Of a DNA stretch of 13,977 bases, positions 8,233-13,977 are shown piece by piece; the stretch's first letter is position 1, and every line of letters starts with the position of its first letter. The position numbers and the translations under genes were made by a program. The notes under the pieces are model-generated. The model saw only the letters and a list, made by a program, of their open reading frames with translations, was not told where the DNA came from and ran no database searches. This DNA is from Clostridiaceae bacterium (lineage in GTDB: Bacteria; Bacillota; Clostridia; UBA1212; DUPL01), in the NCBI GenBank assembly GCA_012522035.1, contig JAAYLF010000129.1, positions 1-13,977 on the forward strand, read 5' to 3'.

Positions 8233-9921
8233 TCAAAATATAACAATGGTTTTCTTTACATCATTTATATCATAGGCAACCAAGCTGCCTCCATTGTCGC
8301 TGGTGTAGCTGTAAATATATGATTCGGATACATATATGTCCGTGGATCTTCTGTCAATCAAAAGGATGCTTTCTCCAGTTTCTGTATCTATCCTGTACAA
8401 TCCCTGGTCTTTTTTCAAGCCGGATGTGCTTCTTACGTATCCGTCCATATACAAGTACTTGTCATAGATATAATATGCGCTGGAGTTCAAATTAATATCT
8501 GAAACCTCATTATAATTCTTTTCATCCAAGTCATACCTGTACATGGGTATCTGTCGGTTTGCGGATATATGCTGTTTGAAGATATTGAAATAGATATACC
8601 CGTCCAAAACGTGTATGTCATAAGCTTCGTCAAAGTACAAAACATTAACTTCCGTTTCCTCGCCCGAATCATCCAGGTAATAGATGCCAAGGCCTGCTCC
8701 ACCTGAGAAATAGATGGTGCCATTGTAGACAAAGATGTCGTAGAAGAACAAGTCTTCCTTTGTGTTCTTGTACAAGAGTTCTGCATCCTGGCCATCCTTC
8801 TTCATCCTGCTGATGCCGTCCGGAGAGGTATAGTAGATGTATTCATCGTAAATGAAGATTGATGAGCCTGCCTCCTTTGATATTTGCTTTCTGTCGGAGC
8901 CATCCTTGTTGATTCTGTAAATTCGTCCGTCGTTTCTGTTCCTGTAATACAAATACTCTCCGTCTGTAACAAGCTCTTTGACAAAATCATCGGTAAGCTT
9001 CAACATCTTCCTTGTTTTCAGGTCGAAGGAATAAAGCTTTGATTTGTCCTTGTAATTTTGAAAATAAACAACGCCGTCTATCTCTACCAATGCGATTTCG
9101 TAACCAAGGTTATATCTTTCCCGGTCATAATTCTCCTTGTAGTTTCTGACAATCGCATATATGACAAGGGAAACCAAAACCACACAGACAAGCACCATGG
9201 CCGCAATACCGCCCATGCGGGCTCTTTTCGCGCTTTTTCCTGCTTTGGCAAGCCTTTTTATATATTCCTGTTCTGCATCTTTGTCGGAAAAGGCAATCTC
9301 GTCTTCCGACAGATTCAAGACTTCATGGCTTACAAAGGCAACCCTTGTCTGCTTGTCTGAAAGAATCTGGTCGTATACATCCGGTGCCGAAGATGATATG
9401 TTCCTTCTAATATCTTCGAGAAGATCGCTTTCACTTCTTTTTGCTGTATCCTTTTTACGAAGTTCCCGTATACCCCGCTTGTACTCGTTTCTTACAGAAA
9501 CATGATAGTACCATAGAAGGTCTGCAATTTCCTTCATGGACAAGTCTGACATGGCTTTAAGGACAATTATGGCCCCTCTGTCGTTTTTCAGTGAGGACAC
9601 TGTATCTTTTACAATCGTTGATACGTTGTCAAGCTTTCCTTCTTTTACGTCCGCATGTATGTCCCTGCCATGAAGCGAATTTATTGAGAGGTTCTTGGTT
9701 ATATCCAAAAGCCAGTATTCAGCATTAACATCGGTATCATACGTGTTGGCAAACTGTTTAACCCGTCTGTAGGTCTCGATAGTAATGTCTCTTGCCAGCA
9801 CTCTGTCTCTTACAAGAGAAAGGGCTAGCCCATAGACCCTGTGATAGGTCCTTCTGTAGAGTTCTTTCAGATCGTTCTCCTCGTTTTTTGAAATGCCAAC
9901 TATAAGGTATGCAAAATCCAA
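8233..9921 (-). CDS. ECF-type sigma factor fused to a transmembrane segment and a beta-propeller (DUF5050-like)
   Basis: A 562-residue fusion. Residues about 17-83 match sigma-70 region 2 (DLKELYRRTYHRVYGLAL, then WLLDITKNL), and about 107-157 match region 4 with a helix-turn-helix (DLSMKEIADLL, then KRGIRELRK). An acidic/basic linker (158-235) leads to one hydrophobic span (about 236-258) flanked by Arg/Lys on the N-side, so the sigma part would be cytoplasmic. The outer part (259-562) shows seven repeats with a [D/N]-G/E-x-[I/L/V]-Y-[Y/F] core (near 282, 320, 359, 400, 440, 487, 533), several followed by Y-R-[I/M]/D-G, consistent with a seven-bladed propeller. The frame is open to 9981, but the proposed -35 and -10 boxes lie within that extension; TTG 9921 has GGGAGTG 6 nt upstream and begins MDFAYLIVG, typical of ECF N-termini. 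No separate anti-sigma gene is adjacent. It precedes the lipid kinase by 15 nt. Regulatory function is inferred. Confidence 0.88.
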   Translation of the reverse strand: MDFAYLIVGISKNEENDLKELYRRTYHRVYGLALSLVRDRVLARDITIETYRRVKQFANTYDTDVNAEYWLLDITKNLSINSLHGRDIHADVKEGKLDNVSTIVKDTVSSLKNDRGAIIVLKAMSDLSMKEIADLLWYYHVSVRNEYKRGIRELRKKDTAKRSESDLLEDIRRNISSSAPDVYDQILSDKQTRVAFVSHEVLNLSEDEIAFSDKDAEQEYIKRLAKAGKSAKRARMGGIAAMVLVCVVLVSLVIYAIVRNYKENYDRERYNLGYEIALVEIDGVVYFQNYKDKSKLYSFDLKTRKMLKLTDDFVKELVTDGEYLYYRNRNDGRIYRINKDGSDRKQISKEAGSSIFIYDEYIYYTSPDGISRMKKDGQDAELLYKNTKEDLFFYDIFVYNGTIYFSGGAGLGIYYLDDSGEETEVNVLYFDEAYDIHVLDGYIYFNIFKQHISANRQIPMYRYDLDEKNYNEVSDINLNSSAYYIYDKYLYMDGYVRSTSGLKKDQGLYRIDTETGESILLIDRRSTDIYVSESYIYSYTSDNGGSLVAYDINDVKKTIVIF

Positions 9922-9927
9922 TCCATT

Positions 9928-9934
9928 CACTCCC
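9928..9934 (-). promoter_or_regulatory. Ribosome binding site fixing the TTG start of the sigma/propeller gene
   Basis: GGGAGTG on the minus strand lies 6 nt before TTG at 9921. An alternative in-frame GTG (9930-9928) is inside this ribosome binding site and is therefore unlikely to be used. Confidence 0.7.
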
Positions 9935-9952
9935 AAAAAATTATAACAACAT

Positions 9953-9981
9953 ATTATACCCCAAAACCAGCAGTATGACAA
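9953..9981 (-). promoter_or_regulatory. Sigma-A-type promoter P1 for the sigma/propeller and lipid kinase genes
   Basis: On the minus strand, TTGTCA (9981-9976, 5 of 6 to consensus) and a perfect TATAAT (9958-9953) are separated by exactly 17 bp. Transcription would start near 9946, giving a leader of about 25 nt to the TTG start. Confidence 0.8.
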
Positions 9982-9994
9982 AATTCCTTGCTTA

Positions 9995-10024
9995 ATTATA
10001 CCATTCTGCGGCTTTTTTAGGCAA
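9995..10024 (-). promoter_or_regulatory. Possible second upstream promoter P2
   Basis: On the minus strand, TTGCCT (10024-10019) and a perfect TATAAT (10000-9995) are 18 bp apart, just after the cardiolipin synthase stop codon. The -35 box is weaker (4 of 6). With P1 this would form a tandem promoter pair. No terminator is seen between the synthase gene and these promoters, so read-through from upstream is also possible. Confidence 0.45.
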
Positions 10025-10026
10025 GA

Positions 10027-11619
10027 TTAAAGCATGGGTGCAAAGACATGCAAAATGGACTGAATGAATCTATAGTACAAAGGTCTTTTTTTCCATTCTT
10101 CATATGTTATCTCTCTGCACATGTCCAGAGTTTCAAGAAAATCCTTCTTTATATCAAACACGGAATCGGTACCGCACAGCCATACACCGTTTTCAAAATG
10201 CAGATAGAAAGACCTGAAATCCATGTTGATTGTGCCAACTATTGCTGTCTCGTCATCACATACCACGTTTTTTGAATGTATGAAGCCAGGCACGTACTCA
10301 TATATTTTCACCCCTGCTTCAAGAAGCACGCCATAAAAGGTTCTTGTTACAGCAAAAACATACTTCTTGTCAGGTATACCTGGAGTTATTATCCTGACAT
10401 CAATACCGCTCTGGGCAGCAAGCCTCAGGCTGGTTACCATTTCATTGTCCAGAACAAGATACGGTGTTGTAATGTAAATGTATCTTCTTGCAGTATTTAT
10501 CATCTGCATGTATGAAAACTCTGCAGGATTGTTCGGATTGTTCAAAGGCCCGTCAGAAAAGGGCTGTACATAGCCTTTGTGAATTATACCTGAAGTATGT
10601 ATATACGTAGGCTTAAACTTTGTATAATCGCAATCCGCTGGATACGCCTTTGCTGCAGCATAGCTCCATATTTGCAGGAACATGACGGTAAGACTCCAAA
10701 CGCCTTCCCCTTTCAACATGATACCTGAGTCTTTCCAGTGACCATATGCTTCAACCCTGTTTATATATTCATCCGCAATATTAATTCCACCGGTAAAAGC
10801 GGTGTTTCCGTCAATAACACAAATCTTCTGATGGTTTCTGTAATTCATGTAAAAGTTGTTGATTAAAGGCTTTATCGGGTTGAAAACAACTGCCTTAATG
10901 CCGTGTTTGCGCAATTCAAGATAATATTTCTTGGGAAGGGTGGATATGCAGCCAAAGTCGTCATAAACAAGTCTAACCTCCACACCACTTGCCACCTTTT
11001 CTTTGAGAACTTCAAGACGAGTGTTCCACATGTGGCCTTTTGAGATTATAAAAAACTCTAGAAAAATGAATTTTTCCGCTTTCTTGACTTCTTCAAGCAT
11101 TATCTCAAAAAATTTGTCGCCCTCAGGAAAATATGTGGTTTCTGTATTGTTGTAAACCGGAAATCCGGATTCAAGCAGGAATTTTGTAACCCTGCTCTGG
11201 GATGGGTATTCCTTCAGAATGGCTTCTTCCACATCCTTGAACCTTTTATACAAAGGTACGGTCATTGTGCTGAGCTGTGCTATTCTTCTTTTGGTATTCT
11301 TGGGGTTTCTTCCTCGTCCCCACATTACATAGAAAAGAAGTCCCAAAAACGGAATGGAAAGGATCAATACAATCCAGGCGATTTTGTATGAAGGATTGGA
11401 CTGGTTTGATACAATTCTCATAGCGGTAACCGCACTTATGCCCTGGAAAACAATATATACAGAAAGGGCAAAAACATTCAATGAATACAGGGCGTATACA
11501 AGAAAGACAAGCTGCACAAGGAACACAGTGGAAGCAGCAATTATTCTCACCATGCTTGCTTTTTTTCTTTTTGGAAGGTCCATCGTGTGCAATTTGTCAA
11601 GCTCAGTCTTTCTTTGCAT
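10027..11619 (-). CDS. cls: Cardiolipin synthase (phospholipase D family)
   Basis: A 530-residue membrane enzyme that joins two phosphatidylglycerol molecules to give cardiolipin and glycerol. The N-terminus holds hydrophobic spans at about 24-45, 48-68 and 79-99, as in bacterial ClsA/Bacillus-type Cls, followed by two phospholipase D HKD motifs: His263-Lys265-Asp270 with GGIN downstream, and His448-Lys450-Asp455 with GTIN downstream. Length is close to the usual 480-530. The ATG start overlaps the end of the glycosyltransferase gene by 17 nt, with only a weak AGGAAA at 11637-11632, so coupled translation is likely. An in-frame ATG 12 codons later has no good ribosome binding site. It is probably transcribed from the promoter before the glycosyltransferase. 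Its neighbours, a lipid kinase and a sigma/propeller sensor, give a membrane-lipid theme. Confidence 0.95.
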   Translation of the reverse strand: MQRKTELDKLHTMDLPKRKKASMVRIIAASTVFLVQLVFLVYALYSLNVFALSVYIVFQGISAVTAMRIVSNQSNPSYKIAWIVLILSIPFLGLLFYVMWGRGRNPKNTKRRIAQLSTMTVPLYKRFKDVEEAILKEYPSQSRVTKFLLESGFPVYNNTETTYFPEGDKFFEIMLEEVKKAEKFIFLEFFIISKGHMWNTRLEVLKEKVASGVEVRLVYDDFGCISTLPKKYYLELRKHGIKAVVFNPIKPLINNFYMNYRNHQKICVIDGNTAFTGGINIADEYINRVEAYGHWKDSGIMLKGEGVWSLTVMFLQIWSYAAAKAYPADCDYTKFKPTYIHTSGIIHKGYVQPFSDGPLNNPNNPAEFSYMQMINTARRYIYITTPYLVLDNEMVTSLRLAAQSGIDVRIITPGIPDKKYVFAVTRTFYGVLLEAGVKIYEYVPGFIHSKNVVCDDETAIVGTINMDFRSFYLHFENGVWLCGTDSVFDIKKDFLETLDMCREITYEEWKKRPLYYRFIQSILHVFAPML

Positions 11620-12667
11620 ATCTTTTTTTCATTTCCTTTCTTTCAATCAATGGTTTTGCCACAAACTTGTTGAAAATCATCGTATTAAAAAGATAAAGCA
11701 TAATCACAAGCTTATGTTTGAATAATAGTATTTCAATCCTGTCCAATTTGGAGTAATAGGATTTATCTATTTTTACTAATGCATCCCTAAAGAAATCATC
11801 TTGAACCATTTCCCTCAACAGAACAAGTTTTTCTTTTCTTGATATGCCTAGCATAAAGGAGCCCTTCATAAGCCTAAAGGCATTTTTTACAAACCAGTTG
11901 TAAAAGGTTGTGATGTTTTTTTCATCATCAATTCCCCAGATGCCAAGATGTCTGAAAACCTCTTTTCTAACCGCGGTGCTGCTTTTAAAAATAGTCGGAT
12001 CAAACTTTTTGGTCATGCTTTCGCGGTTTGTGGTTCTGTAGTTGTAAAGAGGCACGTCAAGATACAGAATACTGTCAGCTTTTGTGAATATCTGGAGGGA
12101 AATGTACAAGTCTTCCTCTCTTCTTATCCGCAGGTATTCCGGATCCCTTTTAATGCTTTTCAATATGTCTGTTCTTATCGCTTTTATCCAAACGGAATTT
12201 AGTTCATTTACCGTTATGAGCTTTTTGTAGAACTCTTTCTTGTTGCTATTGTCAAAAAAGGTATTGTGCTCAAACACGCCTTCGATTGTGAATTTTCCTT
12301 TTTCGTCCACATTGTACCATTTGTACAGACACAAATCACAATTCGTTCTTTTTATCGCCTCATACACTGTTTCCAGCAATATGGGCTCAAAGAAATCGTC
12401 AGAGTCAAGGAAAACACAATAGTCTCCTGTTGCAAGGGAAATAGCCTTGTCCTTTGCAGCAATGGGACCTTGGTTTTCCTGATGGTGGACCTTGATGCGT
12501 GCATCTTTCTTTGCGTACTCATCCATAATTTGCACGCAATTGTCTGTTGAGCCATCATCTACAAGGATAAGCTCAAAGTTGTCATACGTTTGGCCCAATA
12601 CCGATTCTATGCACTGCGTTATATATTTTTCTTCGTTGTAAACGGGAGTAATAATACTAAAAAGCAC
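11603..12667 (-). CDS. Family 2 glycosyltransferase (GT-A fold)
   Basis: A 354-residue inverting-type glycosyltransferase that would transfer a sugar from a nucleotide sugar to a surface polysaccharide, teichoic acid or lipid acceptor. The N-terminus begins FSIITPVYNEEKY; the nucleotide-binding VDDGSTD lies at 36-42, the metal-binding DSD at 88-90, and an acidic EED at 184-186 may include the catalytic base. A C-terminal basic/hydrophobic part (about 315-354) has no clear membrane span. The frame extends to a TTG at 12688, but GTG 12667 is preferred because AGAGAGGTGG (12685-12676) sits 8 nt upstream and gives the usual MLFSIITPVYN start. It overlaps the cardiolipin synthase gene by 17 nt and is divergent from a second glycosyltransferase. 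The acceptor is unknown. Confidence 0.93.
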   Translation of the reverse strand: MLFSIITPVYNEEKYITQCIESVLGQTYDNFELILVDDGSTDNCVQIMDEYAKKDARIKVHHQENQGPIAAKDKAISLATGDYCVFLDSDDFFEPILLETVYEAIKRTNCDLCLYKWYNVDEKGKFTIEGVFEHNTFFDNSNKKEFYKKLITVNELNSVWIKAIRTDILKSIKRDPEYLRIRREEDLYISLQIFTKADSILYLDVPLYNYRTTNRESMTKKFDPTIFKSSTAVRKEVFRHLGIWGIDDEKNITTFYNWFVKNAFRLMKGSFMLGISRKEKLVLLREMVQDDFFRDALVKIDKSYYSKLDRIEILLFKHKLVIMLYLFNTMIFNKFVAKPLIERKEMKKRYAKKD

Positions 12668-12675
12668 GTCATAAT

Positions 12676-12685
12676 CCACCTCTCT
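12676..12685 (-). promoter_or_regulatory. Ribosome binding site fixing the GTG start of the family 2 glycosyltransferase
   Basis: AGAGAGGTGG on the minus strand is 8 nt before GTG 12667. The longer TTG start at 12688 lies upstream of this site and has no comparable site of its own. Confidence 0.7.
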
Positions 12686-12699
12686 CAATGAACACTGTT

Positions 12700-12728
12700 A
12701 TTATATGCAATAACTGAGATTAATTCAA
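12700..12728 (-). promoter_or_regulatory. Sigma-A-type promoter for the family 2 glycosyltransferase/cardiolipin synthase pair
   Basis: On the minus strand, TTGAAT (12728-12723, 4 of 6) and a perfect TATAAT (12705-12700) have a 17-bp spacer. The predicted start is near 12693, about 26 nt before the GTG start codon. Confidence 0.75.
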
Positions 12729-12734
12729 GCTTGA
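12725..12734. repeat. Palindrome TCAAGCTTGA between divergent promoters
   Basis: A perfect 10-bp palindrome covers parts of both outward-facing -35 boxes, which are separated by 2 bp. It may simply result from two TTGA half-sites facing away from each other, or may be an operator. Confidence 0.6.
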
Positions 12735-12759
12735 CTAATCACGCTTTACTCGGTACGAT
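12731..12759 (+). promoter_or_regulatory. Sigma-A-type promoter for the GT-B glycosyltransferase
   Basis: TTGACT (12731-12736, 5 of 6) and TACGAT (12754-12759, 4 of 6) are 17 bp apart. The predicted transcription start is near 12766, which leaves a very short leader of about 17 nt that is almost all ribosome binding site. Confidence 0.65.
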
Positions 12760-12766
12760 TATTTGC

Positions 12767-12773
12767 AAAGGAG
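12767..12773 (+). promoter_or_regulatory. Ribosome binding site fixing the TTG start of the GT-B glycosyltransferase
   Basis: AAAGGAG directly abuts the ATG at 12774, which leaves no room for initiation there, and is 9 nt before the in-frame TTG at 12783. The TTG is therefore the probable start. Confidence 0.7.
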
Positions 12774-12782
12774 ATGATTAGA

Positions 12783-13937
12783 TTGACCATTTGCTTCCTG
12801 ATGGGAGAGTATCCAACTGATGAAAATCCAATAAATGCTTTTACGGATGTCCTGATGACCGAAATGGCAAATCAGGGGGTCAATTGTGTGGTAATTGCTC
12901 CGCAGAGCAGGACCGGGCGTTTCATACACGGTACAAAACCAGCACCTTGCATAAGAGAAAAGACAGCTCCGAATGGAAGCAAGATAACTATATACTCTCC
13001 AAAGTACAACTCGTATTCTGCTAAAAACATTTTTGGATACAACACTGCAAGGCTCACTCAAAGAAGTTATGAGAAAGTTGTGCAAAAAGAGTTTGTCAGA
13101 AGAAACATAAAGTGTGATGTTTTGTATGGCAAGTTCTTCTCTTTAGGTGGTCTTGCTGCAGCAAGGCTTGGCGATATGTTCGGCATACCTGCATTTGTTG
13201 ACAATGGAGAGAGTACCCTAAACAGTCTTGACATATTGCAAAGAAGGATGGTTGTTGACAGAATCAAAAAGCTGTCAGGCGTCATATCGGTTTCCACGGA
13301 GAATAAAAGAAAGCTGCTTGAGAGTGGTTATGTCGATTCTGATTTTGCAGACAAAATATTTGTTGCATTAAATAGTGTGGATGAAAAGAAGTTTTTCAAA
13401 ATGGACAAAATAAAAGCCCGCAAGGAGCTTGGTTTCCCTGAGGATGCTTTTATTGTAAGTTTTGTTGGGCATTTTGTTGAAAGAAAAGGTGTTGGAGTTC
13501 TTTCAGATGTATTGAATTCAATTGAGGATGTTTACTCGATATTTGTAGGGAGAGGGCCAATGGTGCCGGAGGTAAAAAACACACTGCATTGTGGTACGGT
13601 TCCTCATGAAAAGGTATATATGTACCTGAATGCATCGGATGTTTTTGTGCTTCCGACTCTGGCGGAAGGTTTGTGCAATGCCATTTTGGAAGCACTTGCT
13701 TGTGGTTTGCCCGTTATATCTTCTAATCTACCCTTCAATTACGATGTTCTTGATGACAGCTGTTCGATTTTGGTGGATCCTATGAATAAAGAAGAGATAC
13801 GCCATGCAATCCTTCGTATTAAGCAGGATGAATCACTTAAAAAAAGGCTTTCCGATGGAGCTCTTGAAAAAGCCTCCAGGTTTTCACTAAAGAACAGAAT
13901 TGCCAAAATTCTGGAATTCATAAATGACAATATTTAG
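12783..13937 (+). CDS. GT-B glycosyltransferase (family 4-like, group 1)
   Basis: A 384-residue retaining-type glycosyltransferase with two Rossmann-like halves. The N-terminal acceptor half begins TICFLMGEYPTDENP and includes a glycine-rich FSLGGLAAARLGD segment (119-131). The C-terminal donor half starts SFVGHFVERKGVGVL (226-240) with Arg234/Lys235 in the usual phosphate-contact position, and has the E-x7-E motif at Glu295 and Glu303 (EGLCNAILE), followed by ALACGLPVISS. No signal peptide or membrane span is seen, so it should work at the cytoplasmic face, probably in surface polysaccharide or glycolipid synthesis. The ORF opens at ATG 12774, but the ribosome binding site supports TTG 12783. 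It is divergent from the family 2 glycosyltransferase and has its own promoter. The 40 bases after its stop hold no feature I can recognise. Donor and acceptor sugars are unknown. Confidence 0.93.
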   Translation: MTICFLMGEYPTDENPINAFTDVLMTEMANQGVNCVVIAPQSRTGRFIHGTKPAPCIREKTAPNGSKITIYSPKYNSYSAKNIFGYNTARLTQRSYEKVVQKEFVRRNIKCDVLYGKFFSLGGLAAARLGDMFGIPAFVDNGESTLNSLDILQRRMVVDRIKKLSGVISVSTENKRKLLESGYVDSDFADKIFVALNSVDEKKFFKMDKIKARKELGFPEDAFIVSFVGHFVERKGVGVLSDVLNSIEDVYSIFVGRGPMVPEVKNTLHCGTVPHEKVYMYLNASDVFVLPTLAEGLCNAILEALACGLPVISSNLPFNYDVLDDSCSILVDPMNKEEIRHAILRIKQDESLKKRLSDGALEKASRFSLKNRIAKILEFINDNI

Positions 13938-13977
13938 TCGATTCTGTTTATTTGAAACATTGCCATAACTGTTACAC

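Noticed and set aside
9922..9981. A longer N-terminus for the sigma-fusion protein, starting at TTG 9981.
   Set aside because: The extra 20 codons contain the -35 and -10 boxes of P1, are Cys/Trp-rich unlike a sigma N-terminus, and no ribosome binding site precedes TTG 9981.
7279..12667. Long reading frames on the plus strand opposite the minus-strand genes, such as 7763-8275 and 11354-11725.
   Set aside because: They are antisense to genes with clear conserved motifs, show no recognisable domains of their own, and have no convincing ribosome binding sites.
12774..12782. ATG 12774 as start of the GT-B glycosyltransferase.
   Set aside because: The AAAGGAG ribosome binding site touches this ATG with no spacing, and TTG 12783 has the right distance.

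Overview
The window looks like chromosomal DNA from a low-to-moderate-GC Gram-positive anaerobe-type bacterium (Bacillota, most likely class Clostridia). The reasons are strong AGGAGG-type ribosome binding sites, frequent GTG/TTG starts, sigma-A-like promoters, a lipoprotein with a short lipobox signal, a NodB-type polysaccharide deacetylase and protein sequences of clostridial style. I cannot name the genus from the sequence alone. Eleven protein genes are supported, packed tightly, with no gap over 150 bases. I see no RNA genes, insertion sequences, CRISPR arrays or attachment sites.

Layout. (1) Positions 2-2117, plus strand: the 3' part of a polysaccharide deacetylase, a lipoyl-less 2-oxoacid-dehydrogenase E2-like acyltransferase whose catalytic His position is Glu, and a small lipoprotein. 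A clear intrinsic terminator closes this group. (2) Positions 2260-7308, plus strand: a SERCA-like Ca2+ P-type ATPase, the excinuclease subunit UvrC and a calcineurin-like metallophosphoesterase, probably one operon (28-nt gap, then a 1-nt overlap). (3) Positions 7279-12667, minus strand, convergent with group 2: reading in their own direction, a family 2 glycosyltransferase, a cardiolipin synthase, a fused sigma factor/transmembrane/beta-propeller protein, and a diacylglycerol-kinase-like lipid kinase. (4) Positions 12783-13937, plus strand: a GT-B family glycosyltransferase, divergent from group 3.

The most unusual gene is at 8233-9921. One polypeptide carries an ECF-type sigma factor (regions 2 and 4), a linker, one membrane span and an apparent seven-bladed extracytoplasmic propeller. 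It has its own promoter(s) and is followed 15 nt later by a lipid kinase; a cardiolipin synthase lies just upstream. This suggests, as inference, a membrane-tethered one-protein envelope sensor and transcription regulator in a membrane-lipid/cell-surface neighbourhood.

Two regulatory layouts also stand out. The divergent glycosyltransferase genes have back-to-back promoters whose -35 boxes are only 2 bp apart, within a palindrome. The probable terminator of the lipid kinase lies inside the coding sequence of the convergent metallophosphoesterase. Several gene starts were moved from the longest possible ORF to an internal GTG or TTG because the ribosome binding site, and in one case the promoter, requires it.
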